Positions 44,053 through 55,300 of a stretch of 64,000 nt of DNA are shown piece by piece. The stretch is from contig JAEUWY010000005.1 in NCBI GenBank assembly GCA_022059125.1, positions 1,116,001 to 1,180,000 on the forward strand, in the 5' to 3' direction. Origin of the DNA: Corynespora cassiicola. Its lineage: Eukaryota > Ascomycota > Dothideomycetes > Pleosporales > Corynesporascaceae. A program made the translations under genes and the position numbers. The notes beneath the pieces are model-generated. The model was given only the letters and a program-made list of their open reading frames with translations. It made no database searches and was not told the origin of the DNA. Each line of letters starts with the position of its first letter. The stretch's first letter is position 1.

Positions 44053-46658
44053 CTAGTCCTCCTCGATTTCGCCCTCTTCACTACCAGAACGTAGCGCACG
44101 CTCCTCTTCTTTGAGATCGGGAACAGGAGTCTTTGACTTACGATCAAGGCGAGGTGAGAGGCGGGCGCGCTGCGTACGTTAGCTTGAATACTTGGAAGGT
44201 TGTCCGGAGGCCTCAATGGCTTTCCTCATCCCCAGTCCAAGCGGAATGGAGAAGATCCTGAGCTAGCGAGATGATCTTACGAACCTTGTTAGCCCGGCCG
44301 TCTTTGCTGACATCGCTCTCGCGACGGCGCCGGGAAGACTGCGTGTGGTTGCTACCTCCATCGCCGTAGTCCAGCTCACTGACGCTACGCTCACGAGGGT
44401 CGGCTCGGTTGAGAGGGTCCCCCCTATTGACGTAGGACCGCTCGCGCTCGGCCTCGCGCTCGCGGCGCTCGCGTCCATAATGGTCACCACTGCCCTGGCG
44501 TGGCCGATACGAGTAAGCATCTCGGTCATCGCCGCGACGGCGAGGAGGTGGGGATAGTCCAGTGCTATCGTTGTTCCTATGGCGGGCCTCCCTATCCATA
44601 ACTGCTTGTTTACGTTCAGCCGCGTACGGATCATTTTCGGGTGAGCGAGTTCGCGTGCGATGACGGCGAGATTCAGAATCCCCATTACGATACTCACGAT
44701 GTCTGTCGCGCCTGTCCCTGTCCCTGTCCCTGTCCCGATCGCGATCACGGTCACCACGGTCCCTATCGCGATCACGCCTACCACGGTCGCGGCGCTCGCT
44801 CTCCTTCTCCTTCAGTCTATCGATAAACTTCTCGAAGGCAGCCTGGCGCAGCGAGTCCGACTTCAATGCTCGGAACTCTTCAGGCCTCTCCCGCTCGAAT
44901 CGAGAACGCACGTCATCCCAGGTGTCAGACACTAAGACGGGCTGCTTCATGCGCTTGAGACCGTAGCGGAAGTCTTCTGCGGCACGACGCTCGCCATCTT
45001 CCATAGCGAGGCGTTCGTCCTCTTCGCGCTTCTTGACCTTAGAGATCACGTAGTCGTAGATGCTGGCCATTGAGTGTTCGTCTATGCGAGCCGTACGGGA
45101 ATCCATGCGCATTACGTCCAAGAACTCATTGTAGGGGGTGGCCGTTGTGACTTCGAACTGTAGGTCCTATTTATGGTTAGCTGCGACTCACTCGAAATTT
45201 GACTGGGGGAATACTAACCTGAAGTACGTCGAGGGCAACACGGCGCAGCTGACGGAACTTGGTCTCTTCAATCTGGAGCATATCCCAAAAGAGCTCAAGC
45301 GGCGTGGATCCCTGCTGGCCAAGCATGTTTTGGAAGCGAGTATCGTCTTCGATCAAAGGATGAATCTCCTTCCATTTGGTCCCAACCCTAAGCTTGCCAC
45401 TATCGCGGAGTTCGCCCAATAGTTCCCGGAAGCGAGCGCGGTTGAGGCTCTCGACTCGATGCTGTGCGGCCCGCTGGGCTTGAATATGATCATTGTGATC
45501 CCTCTGGAGAGCCTTTATGTGTTTTTCGAAAGTGGCTAGAAAGTCGAGTTTGTGGAGGGGCGCAAATGTGTCGTCGCCGTATACCTGATCTGCTTCGAAT
45601 TTGTTGTCTAGTTGCTCCCAATGAGTGAACGGCTCGAGATCCAGGCCCTTGAAGAGATTCTCTAGGCGGCCAAGGGCATCGGTCCGCTCCTCAGCCTCCT
45701 TCTTCTCTTGGGCTTGCTTCAAGGACTCGATGTACTCGTCGAAGAGTCGCCGACGCTCATTGTCATCTTTGGCGGAGCGGAAGATTGTCTCGTTTTGGAT
45801 GATGGGCAGAGCGGTATTCCAGCGAGTGTAGTATACGATTTCTGGGTGCGACTGGAGCATATTCATGAAATCGGCTCGCAGCTTGACCTTGCGCTCTTCC
45901 TCGCGCGCTTTGTCTTGAGCGATAAGATCCTCGCAATATTTGTGGAACAGCTCACGGCGGCGCTCGGCGTTCGGTACAGCCAGCCAATTCGTATCCTTGA
46001 TACCCTGGCGGACGACATCGGGGAAGGACCAGTCGGGCTGAGCCTTCATCTGTTTCAGGACTTTGAGGAAAGCAGCCTCCTGCTCCTGCGTGCTAGAGAA
46101 CTGTGTCGATGGGCCAGACACAAAGTTGATGCCAGAGCTACCTCCACCATAACCAGCTTCACGGTCGCGGTCGCGGTCGCGGTCGCGGTCACGATCGCGC
46201 CGGTCGGGACGATCGTTATGGTCATCGCGTCGGTGGTCGAACGGAGTCGCGCTGGAAGGGGGAGCGGCCCATGACGCGTGAGGCTGCTGCGTGGCGGGGC
46301 GCGAAGGAGGAGCGCTCTGGCGGATACGATCGAGATTCTGTTGGACGACCTCGGGCTTCTCCCATGTGGTGACATTGGTCTCAGTGTTGTGCCAATACGG
46401 GCGACCGTCCTCCGTCTTGTATTGCTTGTACGGAGTGCCAAGGAGCGCGCGCTGAAAATAGTGTTAACGATTCAGTTGCAAAGGAAGCAGGGTCGGAACG
46501 CGTACCTCATCCTCGCTCAAAAGCTCGGGGGGGATCTGCCAAGCGGTCTCGTTGGTGATGGTGTTGTGATAGTAAGTCTGGCCGTTTTGCGTGACCTGGC
46601 GCCATCCAGAAGCGGCCTGCGGCATGGCTGCAGCGCCGAGAGGTGGGACACCGTTCAT
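44053..46658 (-). CDS. U1 snRNP-associated splicing factor Prp40
   Basis: Four exons (46506-46658, 45219-46451, 44285-45166 and 44053-44169) give 794 residues; all three joins are in phase 0. Two WW domains lie at the N-terminus: SGWRQVTQNGQTYYHNTITN and the second ending GRPYWHNTETNVTTWEKPEV. An RD-dipeptide run separates them from a series of FF domains, starting with EQEAAFLKVLKQMKAQPDWS and continuing through about residue 560. The tail is an RS/RD/RE-rich region ending GSEEGEIEED. Prp40 is a nuclear protein that bridges the 5' and 3' splice sites in early spliceosomes through WW and FF contacts. The last intron has a weak GTTCGT donor; a stronger GTAAGA lies 4 nt downstream but breaks the frame. 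It is divergent from Trs65 across only 204 bp. Confidence 0.92.
46161..46195 (-). repeat. hexanucleotide repeat encoding Arg-Asp run in Prp40
   Basis: Five to six copies of a GGTCGC-type hexamer (plus strand) encode the RDRDRD linker between the WW and FF domains. A related run encodes RDRD near 44725-44765 in the C-terminal part. Confidence 0.85.
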
Positions 46659-46862
46659 TGTGCCGGCGTGGGTGGTGACGGTTGTCGCGCAAAGGAGAGG
46701 TCGCAGCTTAACTCGCGAGGCGCGCAGTGAAGTTTTGGGGAGACGCACGGCCCGTCCTCGGCGCGGGGGTTCTTCCGCTCCGTCAGGGTCCTACGTCTGG
46801 GCACGTGCAAGTGCAACCGCAGCGACAGCATCATTAGATACATTAATCAAACGTTGTGCAAG
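46659..46862. promoter_or_regulatory. 204-bp bidirectional promoter, Prp40 / Trs65
   Basis: The start codons of Prp40 (-) and Trs65 (+) are only 204 bp apart, so both core promoters must lie here. No TATA box is evident. Confidence 0.65.
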
Positions 46863-48776
46863 ATGGCTGCAAGCCCGGCCGAGGGCCAGCCCCGCAGTAG
46901 CGCCGAGTTTGTAGAAAGCTCGGTCCTGGAAGCCGTCGTCCCCATCAACTCCTTCATTGATATCAAGGACGAGGTGAGCTCATGGGACGGGAGCTCCGAT
47001 GAGGACAGCCAATCTATAATCCCGTTCCTCTCACAGAGGCAGGTCCTTTTGTTCGGTTAGTTTATCCTAGGCCTGCAAAGGCATGCAAGCTCTCTTACTC
47101 ATACGCAGGCGTGTAGATGAGCGAGTTTCTGTCTATGTTGTCTTTCGGACCCCGTTGATAGAAGACAATACGCTAAGATCATATCTTGCTCGCTTGGCGA
47201 TCAATCTCGAGGCTTTTGCGTTTAGCACAGCTCCACCCCCGGATCCAGAGGCCAAACCACCACCCCCAAAAGAACTGATATTCTCCGAGACTATTCCAAT
47301 CTCGAATGAACCAACCATCATACGTCATGAAGAATCCAGCAATCCCCACATATATGCTGTCTGGAGGGTTCAAGTATTTATATGTGTGTACCAGTCGTCA
47401 ATCCACACCATTCCAACGAGACTAACGTATATCAGCTCGACCAAGAGCAAGATATCATAAACCTGCTATATATTTTCAACCCACCGCGTCTTTGAAACCA
47501 GCTGGAAGGGCCAAAAGCATCCTCGACGACGAATATCTTCCCAGCAAAGTCCCCACGGCCCTCAACCTACTTCAATCCTTCGAACATGACCCTTCCCTTT
47601 CGGGAATCCACCCTCGCCTTTCCGCCCTCCGCATCAACAAGATTGCACCGACGGCTCCCGTAGCCAAGGAAATGATTCGCCCCATCCGCGCCGGCCAACG
47701 ACGCATCTTTCGAGCCATGCCCGCCCTCATCTGGCGGGTACGGTGCTCCAAGGTCCCGGGCTCCCTGAGCGACATGTCCCTAATGGCCTCGCTGGACTTC
47801 GAAATCGCCCTCTTGACCGGTTGCAGCGTCAGCATATCCAACATCTCGCTCACGCTGAAAGGCGGGCACGCAAAGACCATCGCCGACCACAGCGGCAAAT
47901 CGCTCGTCCACCGCCCCGGCGATCAAATCACGTACCTGTACAAGATCACGCCCGACCTCGCGGCGGACGGGACGCCCATCCACGGCGCGCAGGGTCACTC
48001 ATTGACGGTCAATATGAAGGCCACGGTCCTGGTGTCGGATATATGCCGCCCGGCCATTGACATCGAGTGGGACACGGGCGTCGACTTCACAGCCGAGCGC
48101 AACCAGAGCCTTGTCAAGGCCGCGCATCGCCTCAGCAACCCTACTACGCAGCTGCAGCCGCCAAAGCCACCCAATCCAGACTCACTACCCTCGCAGGAAG
48201 AGCAGCAGAGCATCAAGGGCGATGCGGCAGCCAGCAAGGCCATCAACGTCACACTCACGGTGTCTGGTCCGCCTGACGTGCACGTCGGCACTCCGTTCAC
48301 TTGGGATGTGTTCCTCGTGAACCGCTCCGAGAAGTCGCGCAAATTGGCCGTGGTCGTCGTGCCGAAGCGCAAGAGGGACATGGCGAGCCACCGGTCGCAC
48401 CCCTCGACATCGTCCGCGGGCGGATATCGGAGTACCGCCGGTAAAGCGCTCGTTGGAAGCGCTGTCGTCGACGAGAATATTGTCTACGCAAAACAGAAGA
48501 ATGCGAGACAAGAGGTTACAGACCTGGTCTGCATGACAACCGATGTGCGCGTAGGGTATGTACTGCCAGGACCTGACAATACGCGAGATGATTTGCTGAT
48601 TATAGCACGATAGGCACCTGGCCCCTGGCGCTTGCTACACGGCGGAACTCAAGTTTTTGCCAATGTCTGCTGGTGTTCTCGGCGTGGATGCTATACGAAT
48701 CATGGACCTGAGTACCCATGAAGCATGCGACATCCGTGACCTACCCAGTATAGTGGCGATGGAGAGAGAAGGATAA
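46863..48776 (+). CDS. TRAPP II complex subunit Trs65
   Basis: Four exons (46863-47055, 47117-47383, 47436-48555 and 48614-48776) sum to 1743 nt, or 580 residues. The protein matches fungal Trs65 from end to end: ESSVLEAVVPINSFIDI near the N-terminus, then RVSVYVVFRTPLIEDNTLRS, LPSKVPTALNLLQSFEHDPS, and the C-terminal AIRIMDLSTHEACDIRDLPS. Trs65 is a fungus-specific subunit of the TRAPP II guanine-nucleotide exchange complex acting on Ypt31/Rab11 at the late Golgi. Two immunoglobulin-like beta-rich regions can be guessed in the middle and C-terminal parts. Exon joins were chosen to restore family sequence (LLF|DERVSV; VFI|SRPRAR; VG|HLAPGACYTAEL). Confidence 0.9.
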
Positions 48777-49262
48777 TAGAGTGGAATTTGCCAATATCCA
48801 TTTCTGGTGAACAGTCAAGTGTTTGAGCGTGTTCCATGATGTTCCTTTTGCTCATATCACGCCATTTCACTGATGATTTATACGGAAATCTTGTATTCTA
48901 CGTTGCCACAAGATGTGGCTTTATCGAATGTGACTGTAGCAAACAGTAGAGCAATACTTTTCACCGTGGGTGACTTTGGTCACCTATGCCTATCACGGTA
49001 GCCCCCTCACTTGACCCATACTACAGCATATCTAGTCTCGCACTGCTTCGAGATTGTTCAATGTAGCACAGGAGGTCGACCACCGTCGATCATCCAGTCG
49101 TCTTCTTCGTCTTCTTCATCATTTGTGCCCTCCTCATCCAATAAGCTTACAGCTCGTCTCCTCAGAGCACGCTTCTTATTCCCCCGTTTGGTCCCACGAA
49201 CGCCGCTCTGCCCCGAAGGGCGGCGCGGTGGAGGTGGAGTCTCATGTTCGAAAATAACCTCT
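48777..49262. other. intergenic, convergent 3' ends of Trs65 and Rli1
   Basis: A 486-bp stretch with two 3' untranslated regions. A charge-rich minus-strand open frame (49058-49279) runs out of the Rli1 stop region in another frame; see findings. Confidence 0.5.
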
Positions 49263-51455
49263 TCAAGCCTCGTCTTCAAGGAAGAAGTAATTGCCGTTCA
49301 ACTTCTGCTCGTGGTCAAGCTGGGAGTTGTACTTGTTGATACGAGGACGGTAGGAGTTGGGATCGCGACGGAAGGTGACATCCAGGCTCTTCAAGAACTT
49401 GTTGCAACCACTGAGGAGGGATTCGGGAGTGTTGGCACGCGCCTTAACGGCAGGCTGGCCATCGAAGACAATGACACGGTCAGCAAGATAGGTAGCCATG
49501 ACGAAATCGTGCTCGACGATGAACGCGGTCTTCTTGGAGTGCATGATGAAGCGCTTGATGACACGGGCAGCAATAATACGCTGCTCGGAATCGAGGTAGG
49601 CACTGGGCTCGTCGATGAGGTAGATGTCGGCGGGGATACCTAGGGCGAGGACGATGGCCACACGTTGCAGCTCACCACCAGAGAGATTCTGTACTTCCTG
49701 GTCGATGAAGTCGTCCATTTTGAGGGGCTTGTAGACATCGGTCTGAAACTGGGGGCTCAGGAAGGCAGCCTTGATCTTTTTGAAGAAAAGCTGGCGCACA
49801 GTACCCTGGAACTTGGGGGTAATCTTCTGTGGCTTCATGCTGATGTTCATGGGAGGAACCTTCTTTCCGTTGTCGGGTTGTAGAGCGCCGGCCAACATTT
49901 TACAGAAGGTAGTCTTACCAGTACCGTTCTCACCCATCATGACAAGAATTTCGGAGTCGGTGAACTGGCCGCTTTCAATGGACAAGTGGAAGTCGCCCAG
50001 CGTCTTTGTCATGGCTGGGTAGTTGTATCCACGCGACTTGTCCACCAGGTACTCTTCGCCGGCCTCGCCAATACGGAATTGAAGAGATTCGTCACGGAAG
50101 CGCAAGTTTTCGGTGGGGATATTTCCGTCAAGGAAGATGTTGATACCCTCACGAACGGAAGCAGGCAGGGTAACGACACCATAGACGGCGGGGCGCCCAT
50201 AAAGAACACAAATGAAGTCCGACAGGTAGTCGAGGACAGCCAAGTCGTGCTCGACAACGATGACATAGTCGTCGGGGCGGAGCAGGCTACGGATCATACG
50301 ACCGGCGGCAAGACGCTGCTTAACGTCAAGGAAAGAACTGGTCACTGTCAGCAATGTCCTTTGATTCGCACAAGAGCACTGTTAGCTTACGATGGCTCAT
50401 CGAACATGTACTAATTGGGTCAGCATACTGTTGGAGCTACCGAGACACAGGTCACTTACCACGTCGGCCTTCTGCACGCATACGGTTCCGATGGCAAAAC
50501 GTTGCAGCTCACCACCAGAGAGCAACCCGACATCACGCTCAAAGACATGGCGAAGTTCTGGATATATTAGAAAATGACGTAGGGAAGACCTGGGGTTTGA
50601 ATTTACCGAGGACATCGAGAATCTCCTCGAGGTTCTCCATCTGGGACCGGCTGTTGATGAGATGGCCGACGGTCTTGTTCGGTCCACGGACAGCCTTGGG
50701 AATCTGATCGACGTACTGGGGCTTAACGACGGCCTTCAGGTCATCCTCGAGCACCTTGGTGAAATAGTCTGGCCCACGTCATTATGCATTTCAATGGCCG
50801 TTGGGGATTGGGTGCGTCCTACTCTGGAGTTCCGAGCCACGGAAGTACTTGAGAATCTCCTCCCAGTCCGGAGGGTTGTCATAGCGACCCAAGTTGGGCT
50901 TCAGCTTGCCGCTGAGAATCTTCAATGCTGTGCTCTTGCCAATACCGTTTGTGCCAACGAGACCCAACACCTGGCCCGGACGGGGCATAGGCAGCCTGTG
51001 CAGCTTGAAGCTGTTGGCCGAGTATCGATGGGTGACCTGGGTCTCGAGGTTCGTAGGCAAGTTGATGATGTTGATCGCGTCGAAGGGACATTTCTTCGGG
51101 CAGATACCGCATCCGATGCACAACCGCTCAGAGATGAAGGCAATCTTGGAGTCGGGGGCGACTTCGATGCACAGCTTGCCTGTGCGGACGACAGGGCAAG
51201 CCTTTTTGCACTCCTGGCGACATTTCTAGATATTGGTCAGAACGCTGCGGGGGTAAATGTGGAAATGGGGGACATGCCTTGGGTTTGCACTGTCATGGCG
51301 CACATCCTCATGTTAGCTCACCGAAATTTTGCGCAGCGAGGAGGGGTAGTGGGGTCTACCTTGTCTGAGTTGACAATAGCAATACTGGGAAAGGGTCAGA
51401 CTGGAAGTGAACGGGTCGTACAGGAGGAGGCCTACCGGGTGAGCTTGTCCGACAT
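49263..51455 (-). CDS. ABCE1/Rli1 ribosome recycling ATPase
   Basis: Eight exons (51436-51455, 51360-51384, 51278-51289, 50823-51225, 50607-50768, 50460-50557, 50391-50410 and 49263-50337) sum to 1815 nt, or 604 residues, standard for the family. The N-terminus carries two 4Fe-4S clusters: C16, C21, C25 and C29 ([15 protein letters not shown]), then [19 protein letters not shown] domain 1 has Walker [10 protein letters not shown] and signature [10 protein letters not shown]; domain 2 has [19 protein letters not shown] and Walker [13 protein letters not shown]. Rli1 splits ribosomes after termination, in cytosol and nucleus, and needs Fe-S cluster assembly. Two coding exons are only 12 and 20 nt, and intron 3 (51226-51277) starts with GC. 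It is divergent from Chd1. Confidence 0.97.
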
Positions 51456-52398
51456 GATTGCGGGAGTGTGTGTTGGCGAACTGCTTCGCTAGATGGGGAA
51501 GAAGTGTTTTGGAGGGGCACTGGTGCGTGGGTGGCCGCAGCGGCACGGGGAAATAGAAAAGGCGTCGAGAGGGATGCAGGCTCGAGGCAGAACACCCAAC
51601 TTCAACGACGGGCCTGTGTGCACGCTTGGACTCGGGACTTTTGCAGAGGGCGGCGGGTGAAAGACACTGCGAGTGAATCGAGCATACAGAACCAGTCGCC
51701 GGCCGCGGGACAGCGACCCAGCGTTTGGAACGGGGCTCCCGTCAGCAAGTTGGGAGGTCCGTGATTGGCCGCTAAGCGAGCGAGCGGGCGGCTGGGGCTT
51801 GACTAAGCACGTGATGCGATATCCGATCGCTGCCCTGCCTTTCTCTGGCAAAGCCCCAACTCGACCGAGAGACCCTCACACTCACCACCACGACCACCCC
51901 CATACCACTACCCCGACCCCCCACGCCCAGTTGCGAGGGTACTTCAGCCATGGACAGTAAGTAGTCTTGCTCTTTGCTCTGCTTTAGCCTTCGCACACGC
52001 CGCACCCCCGCTGCCCAGGGCCTGTCGCCGGCCTCGCTCAAGTCCATCATCTCCATCGCCTTTGCGCGTCGTCACATCCAAAACAGGTCGTCGGACCCCT
52101 GGTAGCGGTGTTTCCTGGCCGTTCGCCGTGTTTTCGAGCCTCTGCTGTCGCCTGTACACGCCCGCCAGGCCATTGGCCTCCCGCGCTCGCCCGTCTGCCT
52201 GTTCATCTCCCATCATCCACCACCGCCTTGTATCATCAAACCTCCATCGTTCAACATCTTGCCCTTGTTCCTAGTCGCTTTCTTAGTTGTATGGGTCGCG
52301 TGGATTCGCTCTATCCAACGCACTTTGTTCCACGCGCTCCAGCCGTGCGCTTCCTGAAATATCGTACTGACCATCAACCTCCAGCCGCGTCCATCGCG
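51456..52398. promoter_or_regulatory. divergent promoter region, Rli1 / Chd1
   Basis: A 943-bp spacer between start codons facing apart. An ATG at 51951 followed within seven bases by a good donor (ATGGACA then GTAAGT) may mark a 5' leader exon or a short upstream frame of the Chd1 transcript. No other feature is supported. Confidence 0.5.
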
Positions 52399-55300
52399 AT
52401 GCCCTCTTCTCCGGGCCATACGGAGCTGTTTCCACTCACTAATGGCCATGCTTCTCCTTTCACGATCAATCCATACGCCTCGGACGACCTCGCCCACGAG
52501 CAGAGCGAGAGCGACCAATCTCCACCCCCAGATACCACTGTCGAAGTCGAGTCGTCGGACGAAGACGCGCCTGGAGAAGAATATGACGAGTCTCCGGAGA
52601 TGGAGGTCGACTCCGACTCCTCTGAAGACGTTGATGCCGAAGGCGAGCCTGATGGCGACTACGATTCTGAGTCTCCGCCGCCGGCCCAAGCAGACAGCAG
52701 CCGCTCCCGTAGCTCGACGTCGCAGGAGTCCAGGAGGCCACAGAAACGCAAAGCCAGCGTCGAGGAAGACAGCTTCATCACGCAGAATCCTGAGCTATAC
52801 GGTCTTCGTCGCAGCGTACGTGGCATCCCCCCCCGGTATCGAACCAAGCTGACCATGCCACAGGGCCGCGCGAGACCGAACCGTCGCATCGTACGCATAC
52901 CCCTCCTAGCACGACAGACTCTGGACTAACCTCTTTACAGGTAGAGAGCAGTAGCGACGATGACTACGACTCAGACCGACCCCGCAAGCGACCGCGAACG
53001 ACCTCGCGTAAAGGTATGTGACCATCCTTCGTCTCTGTACTGACTGGAGCTAATCTCATCGTTTCAGCTTCGAATCAACCGACACCGATTTTCCAGTCTG
53101 CCGACTCGGACTCAGAATCTGACGGTTATGTTGGCGCGCGCAAGAACGTGCCCAGCAAGAAAGCCAAACAACGCCAACTCGCCGTAGCCGAAGGTCGCCT
53201 TCCACCGTCCCAGGCGGAAGTCCGCTTCTCCGCCCGCCGCACCAAGCAGGTGACCAACTACAATGAAGATGAGGAGGATCCTTTCGAGGATAGCGAGGAT
53301 GAGACGACACCAAACTATTGGTCTACTGCCGTAGAAGAGACAGGACCCATCATCGACAAGATCCTCGATCACCGCCCGAAACTTGGTACCGAGCTGCATC
53401 CCTCCAAGGTCACCAAGGATGACTTTGAGTACATGATAAAGTGGCAAGACCGAGCGCACTACCACTCTACATGGGAGGACTATTCCGCTGTCTCGTCCTA
53501 CAAGGGCCATCGGAAACTGGACAACTACTTTAAGGGCCCCATCCTCACCGACATGTTCATACACGCTCGGAGGAAGGAGGATCCTGAGGAGTACGAGCAA
53601 CACATGGTTGCGCGTGAAGTCGAGCGCGATTCACAACAAGAGTATCACATCGTTGAGCGCGTTATCGACTCTCGGGACGGCGAAGACGAGACTGAGTACT
53701 TTGTGAAATGGAAAGGCCTCACCTACGACTTCTGCACGTGGGAGACGGCATCATTGGTCAGCCGTCTCTCGCAGCTAGAGATTGACCGCTACCTCGACCG
53801 TTCATCGAACCGTCCCGTATCCAACCTAAGGGAGTCTAACTTGGCTACCCGCTCTAAATACGTTGTTTTCGACAACCAGCCTGACTACATCAAGTTTGGG
53901 AAGCTGCGTCCTTTCCAACTGACAGGCGTAAATTTCCTTGCACACAATTGGTGTCTTGGAAACAATGTCATCTTGGCGGATGAAATGGGTCTAGGCAAGA
54001 CAGTACAGACCGTGTCGTTCATTAACTGGCTGCGACATGACCGTGGTCAGCAAGGTCCTTTCATTTGTGTCGTTCCGCTTTCAACGATGCCTGCTTGGGC
54101 TGAGACATTTAATAATTGGACTCCGGATGTGAACTATGTCATCTACACCGGCAATGGCGAGGCGCGAAAGATTATCCAGGAGTGCGAGCTCCTCGTGGAT
54201 GGCAATGTTCGCAAGACCAAGTTCAATGTGCTCATCACGACCTACGAATTCGTCCTCGCAGACTGGTCATTCCTGTCACAGTTGAAATGGCAATTTCTCG
54301 CAGTTGACGAGGCTCATCGTCTCAAGAATCGAGAATCCCAGCTCTACGATCGACTGCGAAACTTCAATGCACCGAGTCGCCTTCTCATCACCGGTACTCC
54401 TATTCAGAACACTTTGGGGGAGCTCTCTGCTCTGATGGACTTCCTCATGCCCGGAAAGATTAATGTCGATGAGAACGTTGACCTTGCCTCCGAGGATGCC
54501 AGTCGGAAGCTAGCTAAGCTGAGTGAGGAGATCAAGCCTTACATGATCCGTCGCACCAAAGAGAAGGTCGAAAATGATCTTCCGCCCAAGTCAGAGAAGA
54601 TCCTTCGAGTCGAGTTGTCTGATATCCAGCTCGATTACTACAAGAACATTCTGACGCGAAACTACGAAGCTCTTAACGAGGGTGGCACCGGACAGAAACA
54701 GTCCTTGCTGAACATCGTCATGGAGTTGAAGAAGGCTAGTAACCATGCCTTGCTCTTCCCCAACGCCGAAGCAAAGTTCATCCGAGAGAATGCCACCAAG
54801 GAAGAGACGCTGAAAGCGCTCATCACCACAAGCGGAAAGATGATGCTACTCGATCGACTGCTCGCCAAGCTCAAGGCTGACAATCATCGTGTTCTCATCT
54901 TCAGTCAGATGGTCCACATGTTGGATATCTTGACGGATTATCTCAAGCTGCGCAATTATTCCTTTCAGCGGTTGGATGGCACAGTCCCTGCAAGCGAGCG
55001 CAAGGTTTCCATCGATCACTTCAACGCGCCAGACAGCGAGGATTACTGCTTTCTTCTCTCCACCCGCGCAGGTGGTCTCGGAATCAACCTCATGACAGCG
55101 GACACAGTGATCCTCTTCGACTCCGATTGGAACCCGCAGGCTGATTTACAGGCCATGGCACGTGCACATCGAATCGGACAGCAAAAGCCTGTGAGCGTCT
55201 ACCGCCTCGTATCCAAAGACACCATCGAAGAAGAGATTCTCGAGCGAGCGCGCAACAAGCGTATGCTGGAGTTCATTACCATTCAGCGTGGCATCACGGA

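Noticed and set aside
53112..53603. Hydrophobic minus-strand frame inside Chd1
   Set aside because: It is antisense to the chromodomain coding region; the sense strand is clearly the coding one.
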